A stretch of DNA of 64,000 nucleotides from Tenodera sinensis (GCA_030765045.1 CM060974.1:49414839-49478838), one strand, 5' to 3'; shown: positions 20,618 through 31,889, numbered from the stretch's first letter. The notes: a model not told the origin generated them from the letters alone. Made by a program: numbers and translations.

Positions 20618-22354
20618 GGTAAGTGTAGGTCGTTTGTACCTGGCCGTGTACGCGAAACAACGAAGTATTGGCGCATGCGCGGATCGGCTAGTCGAAGCGA
20701 TAGAGGGGTAATTGCCAACCTAAGATGCATGCCTTGCATGCAACGTTGCATAAACGTAACTAGTTCAGCAATCGTGTATTTATGCGTGTATTAGTAATTT
20801 GGGTAGCGATATGTTAGTATTATAACTGTTATTCAACAGCTTAAATACGTACAGCAACGTATGCATGACTGGCATTCGGGTGGAAATACACGTTATGAAC
20901 TCCCCTGAATTAATAAAAATTTTCGACATCGAGATTTCATTCAAAATATACGTTATGATAATTTCTGAATGTAAAAGGCATTTTTCGAAGGAAAAAGAAA
21001 GTCCGTGTGTGGATGGGGTGATCAATATAACACATTAACAAAACGTTGGTTAAATACCGGACTTGGTATATTATTTTGCATCTTCCTAGAATGCGACACG
21101 AAGCTTTTCAAAATAATCCCCTGCTTCAGGTTGACCTTTACATGGAACTTGTTTCAAAATGTTCATTTTCTCAAAAATGTCTAACAATTTTAATTATCAT
21201 GCCATAAGTTTAAGACATTTTCAGCACAAGTGAATGTATATGTTGACTTTTCTGTGAATAGTCTCTGAAATGCTCTTTATTCTAAATGACTTATTGCCGA
21301 GTTGGAACAGATGCACGAAATATTACTGCAGAAAAAGTGTAGGTCTCGTTAAAGTACCCAGCGAATTCTCATTGCGCATGCGCCAGGACTTCTGAAAATA
21401 TTTCCCGAGCTGGTTGTGAAGTCTAGTGTCAGTACCTAGCGAATTCTCATTGCGCATGCATAATGATTCAACATGTAATAGGTAGAAGTGCTTTATTCCA
21501 ACCAAAACTTTCATACCAAGTTTTCAACTCAAATAAATGTAATACCTACAAACCAATAAATTGAATATCTGGGAGGTAGTTAACTCTACCCTAAAAGTAT
21601 TTGATATAAAATGTGTACTTTAACGAGACCTACACTTTTTCTGCAGTAATATTTCGTGCATCTGTTCCAACTCGGCAATAAGTCATTTAGAATAAAGAGC
21701 ATTTCAGAGACTATTCACAGAAAAGTCAACATATACATTCACTTGTGCTGAAAATGTCTTAAACTTATGGCATGATAATTAAAATTGTTAGACATTTTTG
21801 AGAAAATGAACATTTTGAAACAAGTTCCATGTAAAGGTCAACCTGAAGCAGGGGATTATTTTGAAAAGCTTCGTGTCGCATTCTAGGAAGATGCAAAATT
21901 ATATACCAAGTCCGGTATTTAACCAACGTTTTGTTAATGTGTTATATTGATCACCCCATCCACACATGGACTTTCTTTTTCCTTCGAAAAATACCTCTTA
22001 CATTCAGAAATTATCATAACGTATATTTTGAATGAAATCTCGATGTCGAAAATTTTTATTTATTCAGGGTAGTTCATAACGTGTATTTCCACCCGAATGC
22101 CAGTCATGCATACGTTGCTGTACGTATTTAGGCTGTTGAATAACAGTTATAATACTAACATATCACTACCCAAATTACTAATACACGCATAAATACACGA
22201 TTGCTGAACTAGTTACGTTTATGCAACGTTGCATGCAAGGCATGCATCTTAGGTTGGCAATTACCCCTCTATCGCTTCGACTAGCCGATCCGCGCATGCG
22301 CCAATACTTCGTTGTTTCGCGTACACGGCCAGGTACAAACGACCTACACTTACC
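20618..22354. mobile_element. 1.74-kb foldback element, 740-bp inverted arms, 8-bp TSD
   Basis: Arms 20618-21357 and 21615-22354 are each 740 bp and nearly perfect reverse complements, beginning GGTAAGTGTAGGTCG. The duplication GATCGCAT lies immediately outside both ends (20610-20617 and 22355-22362). No transposase frame is present, so it is non-autonomous. An 8-bp duplication fits hAT, P or Merlin enzymes. The arm interior (for example AAAATCTCGATGTCGAAAATT-like and GTTAGACATTTTTGAGAAAAT-like stretches) is recognisably homologous to the CA-core dispersed repeat. Confidence 0.92.
21353..21459 (+). repeat. Direct repeat in the foldback spacer
   Basis: AGTACC(C/T)AGCGAATTC followed by TCATTGCGCATGC occurs at 21353 and again at 21431, 78 bp apart, within the 257-bp spacer between the arms. 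Confidence 0.85.
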
Positions 22355-22840
22355 GATCGCATAATTGTGGGCCAAGTAAATCACGAGTTAAGAATTTTGT
22401 AAAACAAATTAAAAGCTTTAGTTAAAAATGGTACAATACCGCCCATTTGAATTACTATTTGATTAATGTAAATTATCAGTACGTACCTTAAATAAATGTC
22501 ATTCTAACCTTAGCATCACACACTTAGCAATATTAGCTCAACATCTTTTTCAAGCAGTCTTTCTTCACGTATGAAGACAATTAATACACAACGCGCCACG
22601 GCCGCATGGATTACACGGCTTCTCTTTCCAAGCTGGCTTCTGAATTTGTATATGTACCTCCAAATAATAACTTTAGCGTTGAAAATTACACTAACTCTTT
22701 CCGATGTCGCTTCAGCTTATGACAAAACTGAAATGTTGCAGATATCAGGTACGTAAACTCTGTACTAAGCAGGTAATATCAACAAACAAATATGTTCTTG
22801 GCTATTGGCCACGGAGTGTGCGGGAGAACTTATGAATCTG

Positions 22841-23065
22841 TTGTTGTAGTGTTTAACGCCCGCTTTTACTACTATGGCACCGCAGGCGGTGACACTGATG
22901 ATACATGGAATGAAGATGGAGCACCGGTGGAATGAGATGGCGGGGGAAACCGGAGCACCCGGAGAAAACCCGCCCTGACGCCGCTTCGTCCACCACGAAT
23001 AACACATGCGGGTCCCTGGGATCGAACCCGGACCACCTAGGTGGTAGGCGAGCACGGCGCCGCCA
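22841..23065 (-). repeat. tRNA-derived SINE (family S1), 11-bp TSD
   Basis: Minus strand reads GGTCCGGGTTCGATCCC (B box) near its beginning and ends with GCGGGCGTTAAACACTAC. TTATGAAT(C/T)TG flanks both ends (22830-22840 and 23066-23076, one mismatch). GC-rich relative to surroundings. Confidence 0.85.
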
Positions 23066-23079
23066 TTATGAATTTGCAT

Positions 23080-24587
23080 TTAGTGTGGCTAGGTATGAAA
23101 GGTTGTTCTATAATCTACAAATTGGATATCGTTTATGATTGCGTATATTTATTAAAATGCTTGTAGCATTATATTGCATAAGTTGTAATACACGTAATTG
23201 ACAATGATTCACACTCAAGATATGGTAGTTATATGGATATGTGCTTGAAAAAGTGAAGTAGCCTAAATGGGAAAGTGGGTGGCCCTTGCGACTTTAACAA
23301 GGCAATACATGTTCTTAAAGCACTACTTACTAAGTAGGGATAACTCTGCACGTGGGTAAGATTTGCTAATCTAAGTATTGCCAGTTATCCTTTACAGAAG
23401 TGACCTGGCCTCAGTTTCTTATGTTAGGTATCCTATATAATGTGTCAGAAAAGCAATTTTGTATACGTTTTATGGTGTCGGTTATCTTTTTGCACATCAC
23501 TGGTATAAGGAACATGCTAATTTCACTTCTGATCAATTTAGGATTGCAGATATTGTTAGTGCCAATTTGTGGCAGCATTACTCTATCCACAGCAGGTTGA
23601 AATGATTTAGGATGTTCCTGGTGTCTGCTGGATTTGTTTGCAACTACGTTATTTACTGTTAGAGTTTTTTTTTTTTTTTTTTGCTTATTTGCAGGCTGCT
23701 ATTATATAGAACAATAGAAGAAGCTTAGGTTGTTATTGCACATGAAAACCATACTGCCTTCAAAACAGAGTTTGTAGCAGATATGCACTCTTAAACTGTT
23801 TATTTAATAGTTCCATCATATCAGAACTTTCAAATGAACATGAAGACTGAATTTAGTTATGAAGTAACCCACACTTAATTCAGCAGAGGTGCGATGGTGT
23901 CAATTATTATGTTAAAGTGCTACAGTTCTGTGTAGAATATTGTCCCTGAATCATCATGTAATGAATATGTATATTATTCCTTTGTTGCACAACAAATTAA
24001 CAGCTGTAGGGAGATATACTGAGGATCCTAAGGAAGAAAATGCAGCCTAGGGATGTGTTTATAAGCAGAGGAGTGTGGTAGCGAAGGTCACTGCTGTAAA
24101 ATGATGGGAAAGTGCATAACCAAAACAACAGTGTAGCTAAAATGCACTGATCTCCTACTACTTCTTATTAACTCAGGATTACTATGAAGGTACCATAGAG
24201 TCCCTGACATTAGTCTTTCCCACTGGCATACTGCACTGGGTTACAGGTATGCTTATCCCCCAAAAGGCTATGCCACATCCCCCCCCCCAATTTTTTTGAG
24301 AGCTCAGTATTAACTATTTGGTTCTTTTTTTATGCCATTGGAAAGCCTCACAAAGGGGCTGTCTGATAGGCACTATAATTGCTATTGTGATACTGATAAA
24401 CAATTAAAGCCTAAACAAATAATTGAAAAATTAAAACCAAAATAATAAGTCATAATCTTTTCAGCAAAAAATATAAAAAACCATTTGGTAGATGCTGCAT
24501 TTGAACAATTTCAATGTATTCTGTTTTTGTCTAACGAGACTAATACACTTGTAAGTGTACTAATGATATACATTCTGTATATCTGCA
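23080..24587. other. No recognised feature
   Basis: AT-rich DNA with a T17-type run near 23667 and a C8 run near 24280. No credible exon or element seen. Confidence 0.4.
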
Positions 24588-24732
24588 TACCTACCTAGAA
24601 TCATCAAAGTTCTAAGGCTTTCACGGCCGGTGTCAATACTAGATGCAATAATATTAACCGGGCTTGTGGGCCGTGGTCTATTGGGTTCCTTCTTCTTCCC
24701 AAACGTTTCGTCTGCGACTACGGCAGACATCT

Positions 24733-26230
24733 TCAGTGGCGGCGAGGTCGAAGTTTCCTAGTGGAGATTTCAGCACCGACTGTGCTGGTCACCACCAGAG
24801 GTGCGGTATTTATGTCGGCGGCTGGAGGGGAAGTACGTTGTGATAGGTCCGGGTGGCCAGTGGGCTGGACTTGTACCAGTGGAGTACTACAAGGAGCTGG
24901 CGTCTGATTGGCTGGAGAGGGGTTCTGGATTTTTGTTTTTGTTAACGCTGTTTGCCATATTCTGTTGAGTTTGAGTCCTTCTACTTTGCGATTGATATTA
25001 TTTTTGTGCTTGTATATTTCAATGGCTTCACGGAATAAGCGAGAATAGTAGTGGGATGTAGATGCCAGAATATCTGTGTTACCATATTGGATGATGTGTT
25101 CCCCTTCTTCAAGTATGGCATGTTCAGCAATTGCTGATTTTTCAGTTTGACCCAAGCGACAATTTCTTCTGTGTTCTTCAATGCGGGTTTTTATACTACG
25201 TTGTGTGGTTCCGATGTACACCTTGCCACACGAACAAGGTATTCTATATACTCCTGCGGTGGATAGAGGATCCCTGGGATCTTTGGCGGAACGGAGTATG
25301 TTACAAATCTGTTTAGTGGGCTTGTAGACGGTGTCAATGTTGTGGCGTTTAAGTAGTTTGCCTATGCGGTCTGTGACTGATCTGATGTACGGTAAAAAGG
25401 CCTTGCCCTTCCTATTGTTTGCGGCTGTTTCTGTGATGTTGGGACCTTTACTAGGATGTAATGCTCTCTTAATTTCTCGTTTTGCGTAGCCATTAGAGTG
25501 GAGCGCTGACTCTAAGTGTTGAAATTCCTGGTGTAGAACTTGTGGTTCGCAAATGCGTGTAGCTCGGTCTGCCAGAGTTTTAATCATAGCACGCTTTTGT
25601 TTCGGATGGTGGTTGGAGTTCTTGTGAAGGTAGCGGTCTGTATGGGTCGGTTTACGGTACACCTTGTGGCCTAGTGTGCCATTCTGTTTTCTGTTCACCA
25701 TGACATCCAAAAAGGGCAATTTGCCGTCTTGTTCCTTCTCCATGGTGAATTGAATTTGTTTATTGATGCTGTTGAGGTGATCCAGAAATTCTGTCAGGGC
25801 TGATTCTCCGTGACTCCAAATGACGAACGTGTCGTCCACGTAACGCCACCAGCACGAAGGTTTAAGCGGTGCTGAATCCAAGGCAGTAGCTTCGAAAAAT
25901 TCCATGTAAAAATTCGCAATAACCGGACTGAGAGGACTTCCCATTGCTACACCGTCTGTCTGTTCATAGTATTCGTGGTTCCACTGAAAATACGTAGTCG
26001 TGAGGACGTGGTGGAAAAGCGTCGTAATGTCTTCTGGAAAAATCTCCTTAAGCTGTGTTATGGCTTCATTGACTGGAACCATGGTGAACAGAGATGTTAT
26101 ATCGAAACTGACAAGTAAGTCGTTGGGTTGTAAGCTGATGGTCTTGAGTTTCTGAATGAAATGGGCGGAGTCTTTTATGTATGTGTCAGTGTTGCCGATG
26201 TGAGGTTGCAGCATCTTTGCGAGGTATTTC
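24733..26230 (-). pseudogene. Penelope-like ORF, 5'-truncated inverted copy
   Basis: The minus-strand protein matches the plus copy residue for residue from KYLAKMLQPHIG onward. It keeps the RT boxes SFDITSLF, GSPLSPVIANFYME and RYVDDTFVIW and the GIY-YIG domain, but lacks the N-terminal third. The frame extends artificially upstream into antisense of the other copy. Confidence 0.9.
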
Positions 26231-28431
26231 ACTACTACAGGACTACGGAAAGACACAAAAAGAAATATGAAGACTGCCTGAACTCTAGCGCAGAAAAGCA
26301 GTATCGGCACACTTCGAACAACAACAATGAAGTTTCAGCCTTCGCACAGACAAGCCGAACGGTCGTCAATTTGTCAGACCATCAACTGTCACCCGCAGAA
26401 GCTTCCGTCCTCTCAAAAGGTGGGAACTACGCCATCACACCCCATGTACTACCTATAGAAGAGATCATCTCCTGCATTGAAGCCGGTATTCGTGAATTGC
26501 CGTCAACTACAGCAGACCAAATACGCCTCGAATCTTCTAGAATTCTTCAACGAGCTAAGCCACCTAAGAGCAATCTTTCTCTTCAAGAACGAAAAGCTCT
26601 TAAAAATCTTAACTCAAACAAGGAGATTATAGTACTGCAGGCGGACAAAGGAAACGCCACGGTGGTGATGAACCAACGTGACTACGAACACAAGGTGACT
26701 GAGCTCCTAGATCCGACCACCTACAAGAAGCTCTCCAGGGATCCAACAGGTCGCGTTCTTCGGAAAACCAATCAACTGATTAAGTCTTCGTCCATTCCAC
26801 CCAGTGATCAGCTGAAACTAAAGAGGAGTGAAGCTTTACCTCCCAGACTTTATGGACTTCCGAAGATTCACAAGCCTGGCACACCCCTTAGGCCGATTGT
26901 AAGCGCCATTGACTCACCTACGTACGCAGTTGCGAAATACCTCGCAAAGATGCTGCAACCTCACATCGGCAACACTGACACATACATAAAAGACTCCGCC
27001 CATTTCATTCAGAAACTCAAGACCATCAGCTTACAACCCAACGACTTACTTGTCAGTTTCGATATAACATCTCTGTTCACCATGGTTCCAGTCAATGAAG
27101 CCATAACACAGCTTAAGGAGATTTTTCCAGAAGACATTACGACGCTTTTCCACCACGTCCTCACGACTACGTATTTTCAGTGGAACCACGAATACTATGA
27201 ACAGACAGACGGTGTAGCAATGGGAAGTCCTCTCAGTCCGGTTATTGCGAATTTTTACATGGAATTTTTCGAAGCTACTGCCTTGGATTCAGCACCGCTT
27301 AAACCTTCGTGCTGGTGGCGTTACGTGGACGACACGTTCGTCATTTGGAGTCACGGAGAATCAGCCCTGACAGAATTTCTGGATCACCTCAACAGCATCA
27401 ATAAACAAATTCAATTCACCATGGAGAAGGAACAAGACGGCAAATTGCCCTTTTTGGATGTCATGGTGAACAGAAAACAGAATGGCACACTAGGCCACAA
27501 GGTGTACCGTAAACCGACCCATACAGACCGCTACCTTCACAAGAACTCCAACCACCATCCGAAACAAAAGCGTGCTATGATTAAAACTCTGGCAGACCGA
27601 GCTACACGCATTTGCGAACCACAAGTTCTACACCAGGAATTTCAACACTTAGAGTCAGCGCTCCACTCTAATGGCTACGCAAAACGAGAAATTAAGAGAG
27701 CATTACATCCTAGTAAAGGTCCCAACATCACAGAAACAGCCGCAAACAATAGGAAGGGCAAGGCCTTTTTACCGTACATCAGATCAGTCACAGACCGCAT
27801 AGGCAAACTACTTAAACGCCACAACATTGACACCGTCTACAAGCCCACTAAACAGATTTGTAACATACTCCGTTCCGCCAAAGATCCCAGGGATCCTCTA
27901 TCCACCGCAGGAGTATATAGAATACCTTGTTCGTGTGGCAAGGTGTACATCGGAACCACACAACGTAGTATAAAAACCCGCATTGAAGAACACAGAAGAA
28001 ATTGTCGCTTGGGTCAAACTGAAAAATCAGCAATTGCTGAACATGCCATACTTGAAGAAGGGGAACACATCATCCAATATGGTAACACAGATATTCTGGC
28101 ATCTACATCCCACTACTATTCTCGCTTATTCCGTGAAGCCATTGAAATATACAAGCACAAAAATAATATCAATCGCAAAGTAGAAGGACTCAAACTCAAC
28201 AGAATATGGCAAACAGCGTTAACAAAAACAAAAATCCAGAACCCCTCTCCAGCCAATCAGACGCCAGCTCCTTGTAGTACTCCACTGGTACAAGTCCAGC
28301 CCACTGGCCACCCGGACCTATCACAACGTACTTCCCCTCCAGCCGCCGACATAAATACCGCACCTCTGGTGGTGACCAGCACAGTCGGTGCTGAAATCTC
28401 CACTAGGAAACTTCGACCTCGCCGCCACTGA
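26161..28431 (+). CDS. Penelope-like RT with GIY-YIG endonuclease
   Basis: A 756-codon open frame. The first 23 codons, including the ATG, come from antisense of the inverted copy; element-specific sequence starts about 26231. Then follow a conserved N-terminal region (ADKGNATVVMN), RT fingers (LYGLPKIHKPGTPLRPIVS), the palm boxes SFDITSLF, GVAMGSPLSPVIANFY and WRYVDDTFVIW, and KLPFLDVMV. A basic connector leads to the C-terminal GIY-YIG nuclease: GVYRIPCSCGKVYIG, with R and H of SIKTRIEEH, and E of the FREAIEI segment. All catalytic residues I can check are present. The element likely encodes an active enzyme if a start codon is supplied. Confidence 0.93.
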   Translation: MGGVFYVCVSVADVRLQHLCEVFHYYRTTERHKKKYEDCLNSSAEKQYRHTSNNNNEVSAFAQTSRTVVNLSDHQLSPAEASVLSKGGNYAITPHVLPIEEIISCIEAGIRELPSTTADQIRLESSRILQRAKPPKSNLSLQERKALKNLNSNKEIIVLQADKGNATVVMNQRDYEHKVTELLDPTTYKKLSRDPTGRVLRKTNQLIKSSSIPPSDQLKLKRSEALPPRLYGLPKIHKPGTPLRPIVSAIDSPTYAVAKYLAKMLQPHIGNTDTYIKDSAHFIQKLKTISLQPNDLLVSFDITSLFTMVPVNEAITQLKEIFPEDITTLFHHVLTTTYFQWNHEYYEQTDGVAMGSPLSPVIANFYMEFFEATALDSAPLKPSCWWRYVDDTFVIWSHGESALTEFLDHLNSINKQIQFTMEKEQDGKLPFLDVMVNRKQNGTLGHKVYRKPTHTDRYLHKNSNHHPKQKRAMIKTLADRATRICEPQVLHQEFQHLESALHSNGYAKREIKRALHPSKGPNITETAANNRKGKAFLPYIRSVTDRIGKLLKRHNIDTVYKPTKQICNILRSAKDPRDPLSTAGVYRIPCSCGKVYIGTTQRSIKTRIEEHRRNCRLGQTEKSAIAEHAILEEGEHIIQYGNTDILASTSHYYSRLFREAIEIYKHKNNINRKVEGLKLNRIWQTALTKTKIQNPSPANQTPAPCSTPLVQVQPTGHPDLSQRTSPPAADINTAPLVVTSTVGAEISTRKLRPRRH

Positions 28432-28500
28432 AGATGTCTGCCGTAGTCGCAGACGAAACGTTTGGGAAGAAGAAGGAACCCAATAGACCACGGCCCACAA
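28427..28500 (+). ncRNA. Hammerhead-ribozyme-like motif at Penelope 3' end
   Basis: Just past the stop: CTGAAGA, a stem GTCTGC/GCAGAC with a 7-8 nt loop, then GAAAC followed by palindromic AACGTT. These are hammerhead core boxes (CUGANGA and GAAA), and Penelope-like elements are known to carry minimal hammerheads. Stem I pairing looks weak here. The inverted copy has the same motif at 24665-24738 on the minus strand. Confidence 0.5.
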
Positions 28501-28539
28501 GCCCGGTTAATATTATTGCATCTAGTACCTACCTAGAAT

Positions 28540-29230
28540 GTTATAGTTCATTTTACATACACATTATACCACACCACATGAGCTATACTTAAAATTACCT
28601 GTTTTTTTTGTTGTTACAACACATTTAATTTAACAAACTTAGTTACACATAATGTTTACAAATACATTGGTAAATTAAACAGTAATAAATAGGTTGATAT
28701 GTGTGATAGCTTCATTATTTTTACATGTCCCAAAGTTTTATTTCCCCCAAAATGTTCCTAATAGCAGAGCTTACATTATGATTCCTCCCCATGGACAGCC
28801 CTGCTGGGTTGCCATGAGCATACACTATATAGAACTTTTACCCATTACATAGTACAATTCTAATACCTGGATATTACTAATACTTAAAGCTCTGAAGTGT
28901 TAAAAATAACCAGACATTCCTTGCTACTTTGGATAGCAAAATATTGCATCAGAGTAGAAGAATATGACATGCATAGTGCATGGCAGAATGAGAGTGCCAA
29001 CTTAATTTAAACCTATTAGTTTCCTGCATCATTGGGCTTTAGTCGTACTGATGTTTTACTTATTCTTTTAGGTTTACTGGCTTACATCTTGCATTTGTAT
29101 TTGGGTAAGTAAATAAATATGTTGTTTCTTAATGTTGCCGCCAATAACCAGGATTATATCAGTACTATTGCGGTGTTGTAATTTTGTACTGCAGGAGTTC
29201 TTTCACATGCCAGTAAATTAAAGATTTGCT
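28540..29230. other. No recognised feature
   Basis: AT-rich intergenic DNA after the Penelope insertion. Confidence 0.4.
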
Positions 29231-29234
29231 GATT

Positions 29235-29325
29235 TTAAGCACACCTAAAAACTAACAGTCTGGGCCGCATTTGAACCTACAATCCTGGGATCAGTAGGCC
29301 AGTCCTTAACCAACTTAGCAACCCA
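29235..29325 (-). repeat. tRNA-derived SINE fragment (family S2)
   Basis: Minus strand: GCTAAGTTGGTTAAGGACTG, GATCCCAGGATTGTAGGTTC, AAATGCGGCCCAGAC. It matches the head of the S2 copy at 30767-30998, including a B box. Confidence 0.65.
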
Positions 29326-29842
29326 ACTGACATATTTGCATAAGGTTGATGGTAATCTTATTCTCATTTTGGTATCTGTGATGTCAGAGTGTGATATTTG
29401 TGACATCAGTGCAAGCAGTACACTGAACTGAGGAATTGAACAAAGGTAGTAAAGAACACATACAGGTCATGCTGCCTAGGTAAGGTCAATCTTTTGCATC
29501 AGTAGATGGCAGGAGAAATTAGAGAAGTTGGTCTAAACAAAAGCAGCATGGCATGTCGCAGTAGGTAAGCAATTTTACCCTTGTATTTATACAATTTCAT
29601 TATTTGTGATAGTGAAATCTGTTCTTTATTCATTTAAAGTGGTAAATATATCAAGTAATATCCACATATTTGAATTTTTGAGTTGTACTAAGCGCTCAAA
29701 TTCGAACATGCACAATCGTGCAACTTTGGCTTTGTGTAAGCGGTTATGTAACCTCAAAATGGAGTTTGTATTTTATTTGTTCTCGTACTGAAGATGTAAG
29801 TGTCAGTTTGGTATGCTAAAACTAGTCTTTTGCTTATATAAG

Positions 29843-29972
29843 TTTCTTGGATGAAGAGATAACAAAGCTGTTAGAGGAATCAGACTGTTATCTTAGTGAT
29901 TTTTCAAGTGATGAGGAATGTGATGGTTGGGAACCTATTCAGTCCAGAATTCCTGTTCTTCAAAAGGCATAA
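29843..29972 (+). other. Short acidic open segment, possible piggyBac N-terminus
   Basis: After a possible AG acceptor at 29841-29842 the frame reads LDEEITKLLEESD, then SDFSSDEECDGWEP, before a stop at 29970. Acidic S/D/E-rich N-termini of this kind are common in piggyBac-type transposases. TGCACAATCGTGC occurs on both sides (29709 and 30233). No catalytic part seen. Confidence 0.3.
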
Positions 29973-30589
29973 ATGCTAAAAATGTTATACTGATTGTATT
30001 AAACATGTTTTCATTTTTATATTGTATGTAATTTTTTTCATTTTTAGAGTAACTTTTATTGTATTTAATGTTTTTATTGTTATCTCCAAATGTGTAATGC
30101 CATCTGAATGATGCCTTCATATTGTTTTTGAGGTAGATAATTTAAACACACAATTGCTGGGCACATACCATTTGAATAGCAGTAAAAACAAAGAAAAATT
30201 ATTTTCTTGATAATTAATTAAATAAATCCTGACCTGCACAATCGTGCTAGGGTATTTTTATGAAAACTATCACCAGAATATTTTTTCATTATTTTTTCCT
30301 AGTTCTCCATCCAAATTATAGGGTATTGTATCTATCAGATTACAGTTTTTCAACAAAAAAAGTCTCAGGTCTGAAAGAGATATTTATTGAATCATGGTTA
30401 AAAGGTATGCAACTTCAATATTTTGTTACTTAGGTTGTAACTTTAATAGTGGCAACTATTTACTTATTACTGGTATTGAGTGAAACTTCTGCTGTTCTTC
30501 AGTGTAGAACCTAGCATTGTCTATAACTCATTGCCAGTTATGGGAAAGTCATAGCATTCCTTTAGCAACTTCTATTCGTTGATGTTTCT

Positions 30590-31270
30590 CATGCACCATC
30601 CTAATTTGTAGAGAATCTTAGAACATTCAAGGATTGGAACATCACAAAGTAGTTGCTTATCTTTGGGATCAGATTATAATCATAGGGGTTTAAATGTAGT
30701 GAATGTGGTGGATGGAAAAGCACTTTGCACCCCCAGAGAAGGTACATATCAGCCACACAGGGTGTGTTGGTCTGCGTGGCTCAGTTCATTAGAAACTGTC
30801 TACTGATCCCAAGTTTGCAGGTTCAAATCCGGCCCAGACGGATGATTTTTAAGTGTGCTTAAAAACAACAGCTCCATGTCAGTAGATCTACTCGCATGTA
30901 AAAGAACCACGTGGGACAAAATTCCGGCATACCCGTGACCCTGACACGATCCTGACAAGTGACAGCATCGTTCAACAACAAAATATATATTTTTTTTCCC
31001 ACAAAGGGCGTGCCTTATATGCCCAAGCATTATTGTGCAAATTGATGAGAGGGTTCTGCAAAACATGTGGGCAGTTTCTTCTCAATGCTGGTCCCAGGTT
31101 ATTCCCCAAAAAATGATATATACTGTGCATTAGCATTCTGTCATTGCTGGACGGTATGTGTTAGAATGATGCCATTAAGCGGTTTGCAAGAACCAATGTA
31201 AATTTAATACTTGTAGGGCTGCACCACAAATTTTTTGCATGGAGACCCATAATGATGCCACTGATTGGAG
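30590..31270 (-). pseudogene. mariner transposase remnant split by a SINE
   Basis: Reading the minus strand with frame changes: SPCKKFVVQPY, GIILTHTV, NANAQYIS, then PLINLHNNAWAYKA (the HDNARPH region), the SINE, and VLFHPPHSLHLNPYDYNLIPK (normally HPPYSPDLAPCDYHLFP). Order and spacing match the C-terminal half of mariner transposase. It has stops and a damaged catalytic triad, and no terminal repeats were found. Confidence 0.7.
30767..30998 (+). repeat. tRNA-derived SINE (family S2), 14-bp TSD
   Basis: Head GCGTGGCTCAGTTCATTAG (A box) and CAGGTTCAAATCCGGCCC (B box); tail CAACAACAAAATATA with a T run. Flanked by CCACACAGGGTGTG / CCACAAAGGGCGTG (30753-30766 and 30999-31012, two differences). 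It sits in the mariner remnant. Confidence 0.85.
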
Positions 31271-31889
31271 TGGTGCTTAAGTAGAGATTGTATGGCCTGG
31301 ACCGTGTTTCACCCTTGTGCAATAATGCCCTATAAGAAGGCATCTCCATGATGACCATAAGGTTTCAGATGAATTAGAGCCGAGTCGTGACGTAGCCATT
31401 ACTATGGGTCCGTCAAATCCCAGAGAGTCCACTGAGATGCAGTTTTTTACATCTTTAGTTTTGCAATTCTTTAGAATATAAAAGACAGTAAGATGTAATA
31501 TTCCTATCTCCAGGATAACTCATGTACTGTCTGTCATTGGTCGGTGTCTAGTAGTGTGGAAAGAGCTGTGCAAGCTGTCTTGTTCACTAATACTCGGATG
31601 ATTTGGCCAAGCCATGTATTCCGCATAGTCATGCCCCTTATGGAAGGCTCTAATTTAACTCACCACAGTCCTATATAGTTATGCTGTCTCCCAATATACC
31701 CAATCATGACATTATCATACTATTCAACCTCAGGTACATTGAATTTGCAGTCAAAGTTGCAGTTCCTACTTTGTAAACATGGCAAATTCCAACAGCTTAG
31801 AGCAATAACTAACAGGGGACTAACTTCCTCTTCCCACAGCACATACGCTGTGAGTCTGATAGAGAGACAATTTACTGGAGGAGAGGTCA

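Larger units (their letters stand above)
24602..28525. mobile_element. Head-to-head Penelope-like element pair, 14-bp TSD
   Basis: A 5'-truncated minus copy (24637-26230) meets a plus copy (26231-28525). The whole is flanked by TACCTACCTAGAAT (24588-24601 and 28526-28539), so it integrated as one unit. The shared 1594-bp arms appear identical; the spacer holding the extra 5' coding part is 703 bp. Inverted partial copies attached to the 5' side are a known feature of Penelope-like elements. The 39 nt after the left duplication contain TTTCACGGCCGG, also seen near other Penelope fragments here. Confidence 0.95.

Noticed and set aside
25131..25316. Extra frames inside the Penelope copies (also 27848-28033, 24981-25181, 27983-28183)
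   Set aside because: They are antisense or out-of-frame shadows of the RT/GIY-YIG frame, occurring twice because the copy is duplicated.
30777..30842. Functional tRNA gene
   Set aside because: A and B boxes are present but there is no matched acceptor stem and the unit is repeated with a SINE body and duplications.
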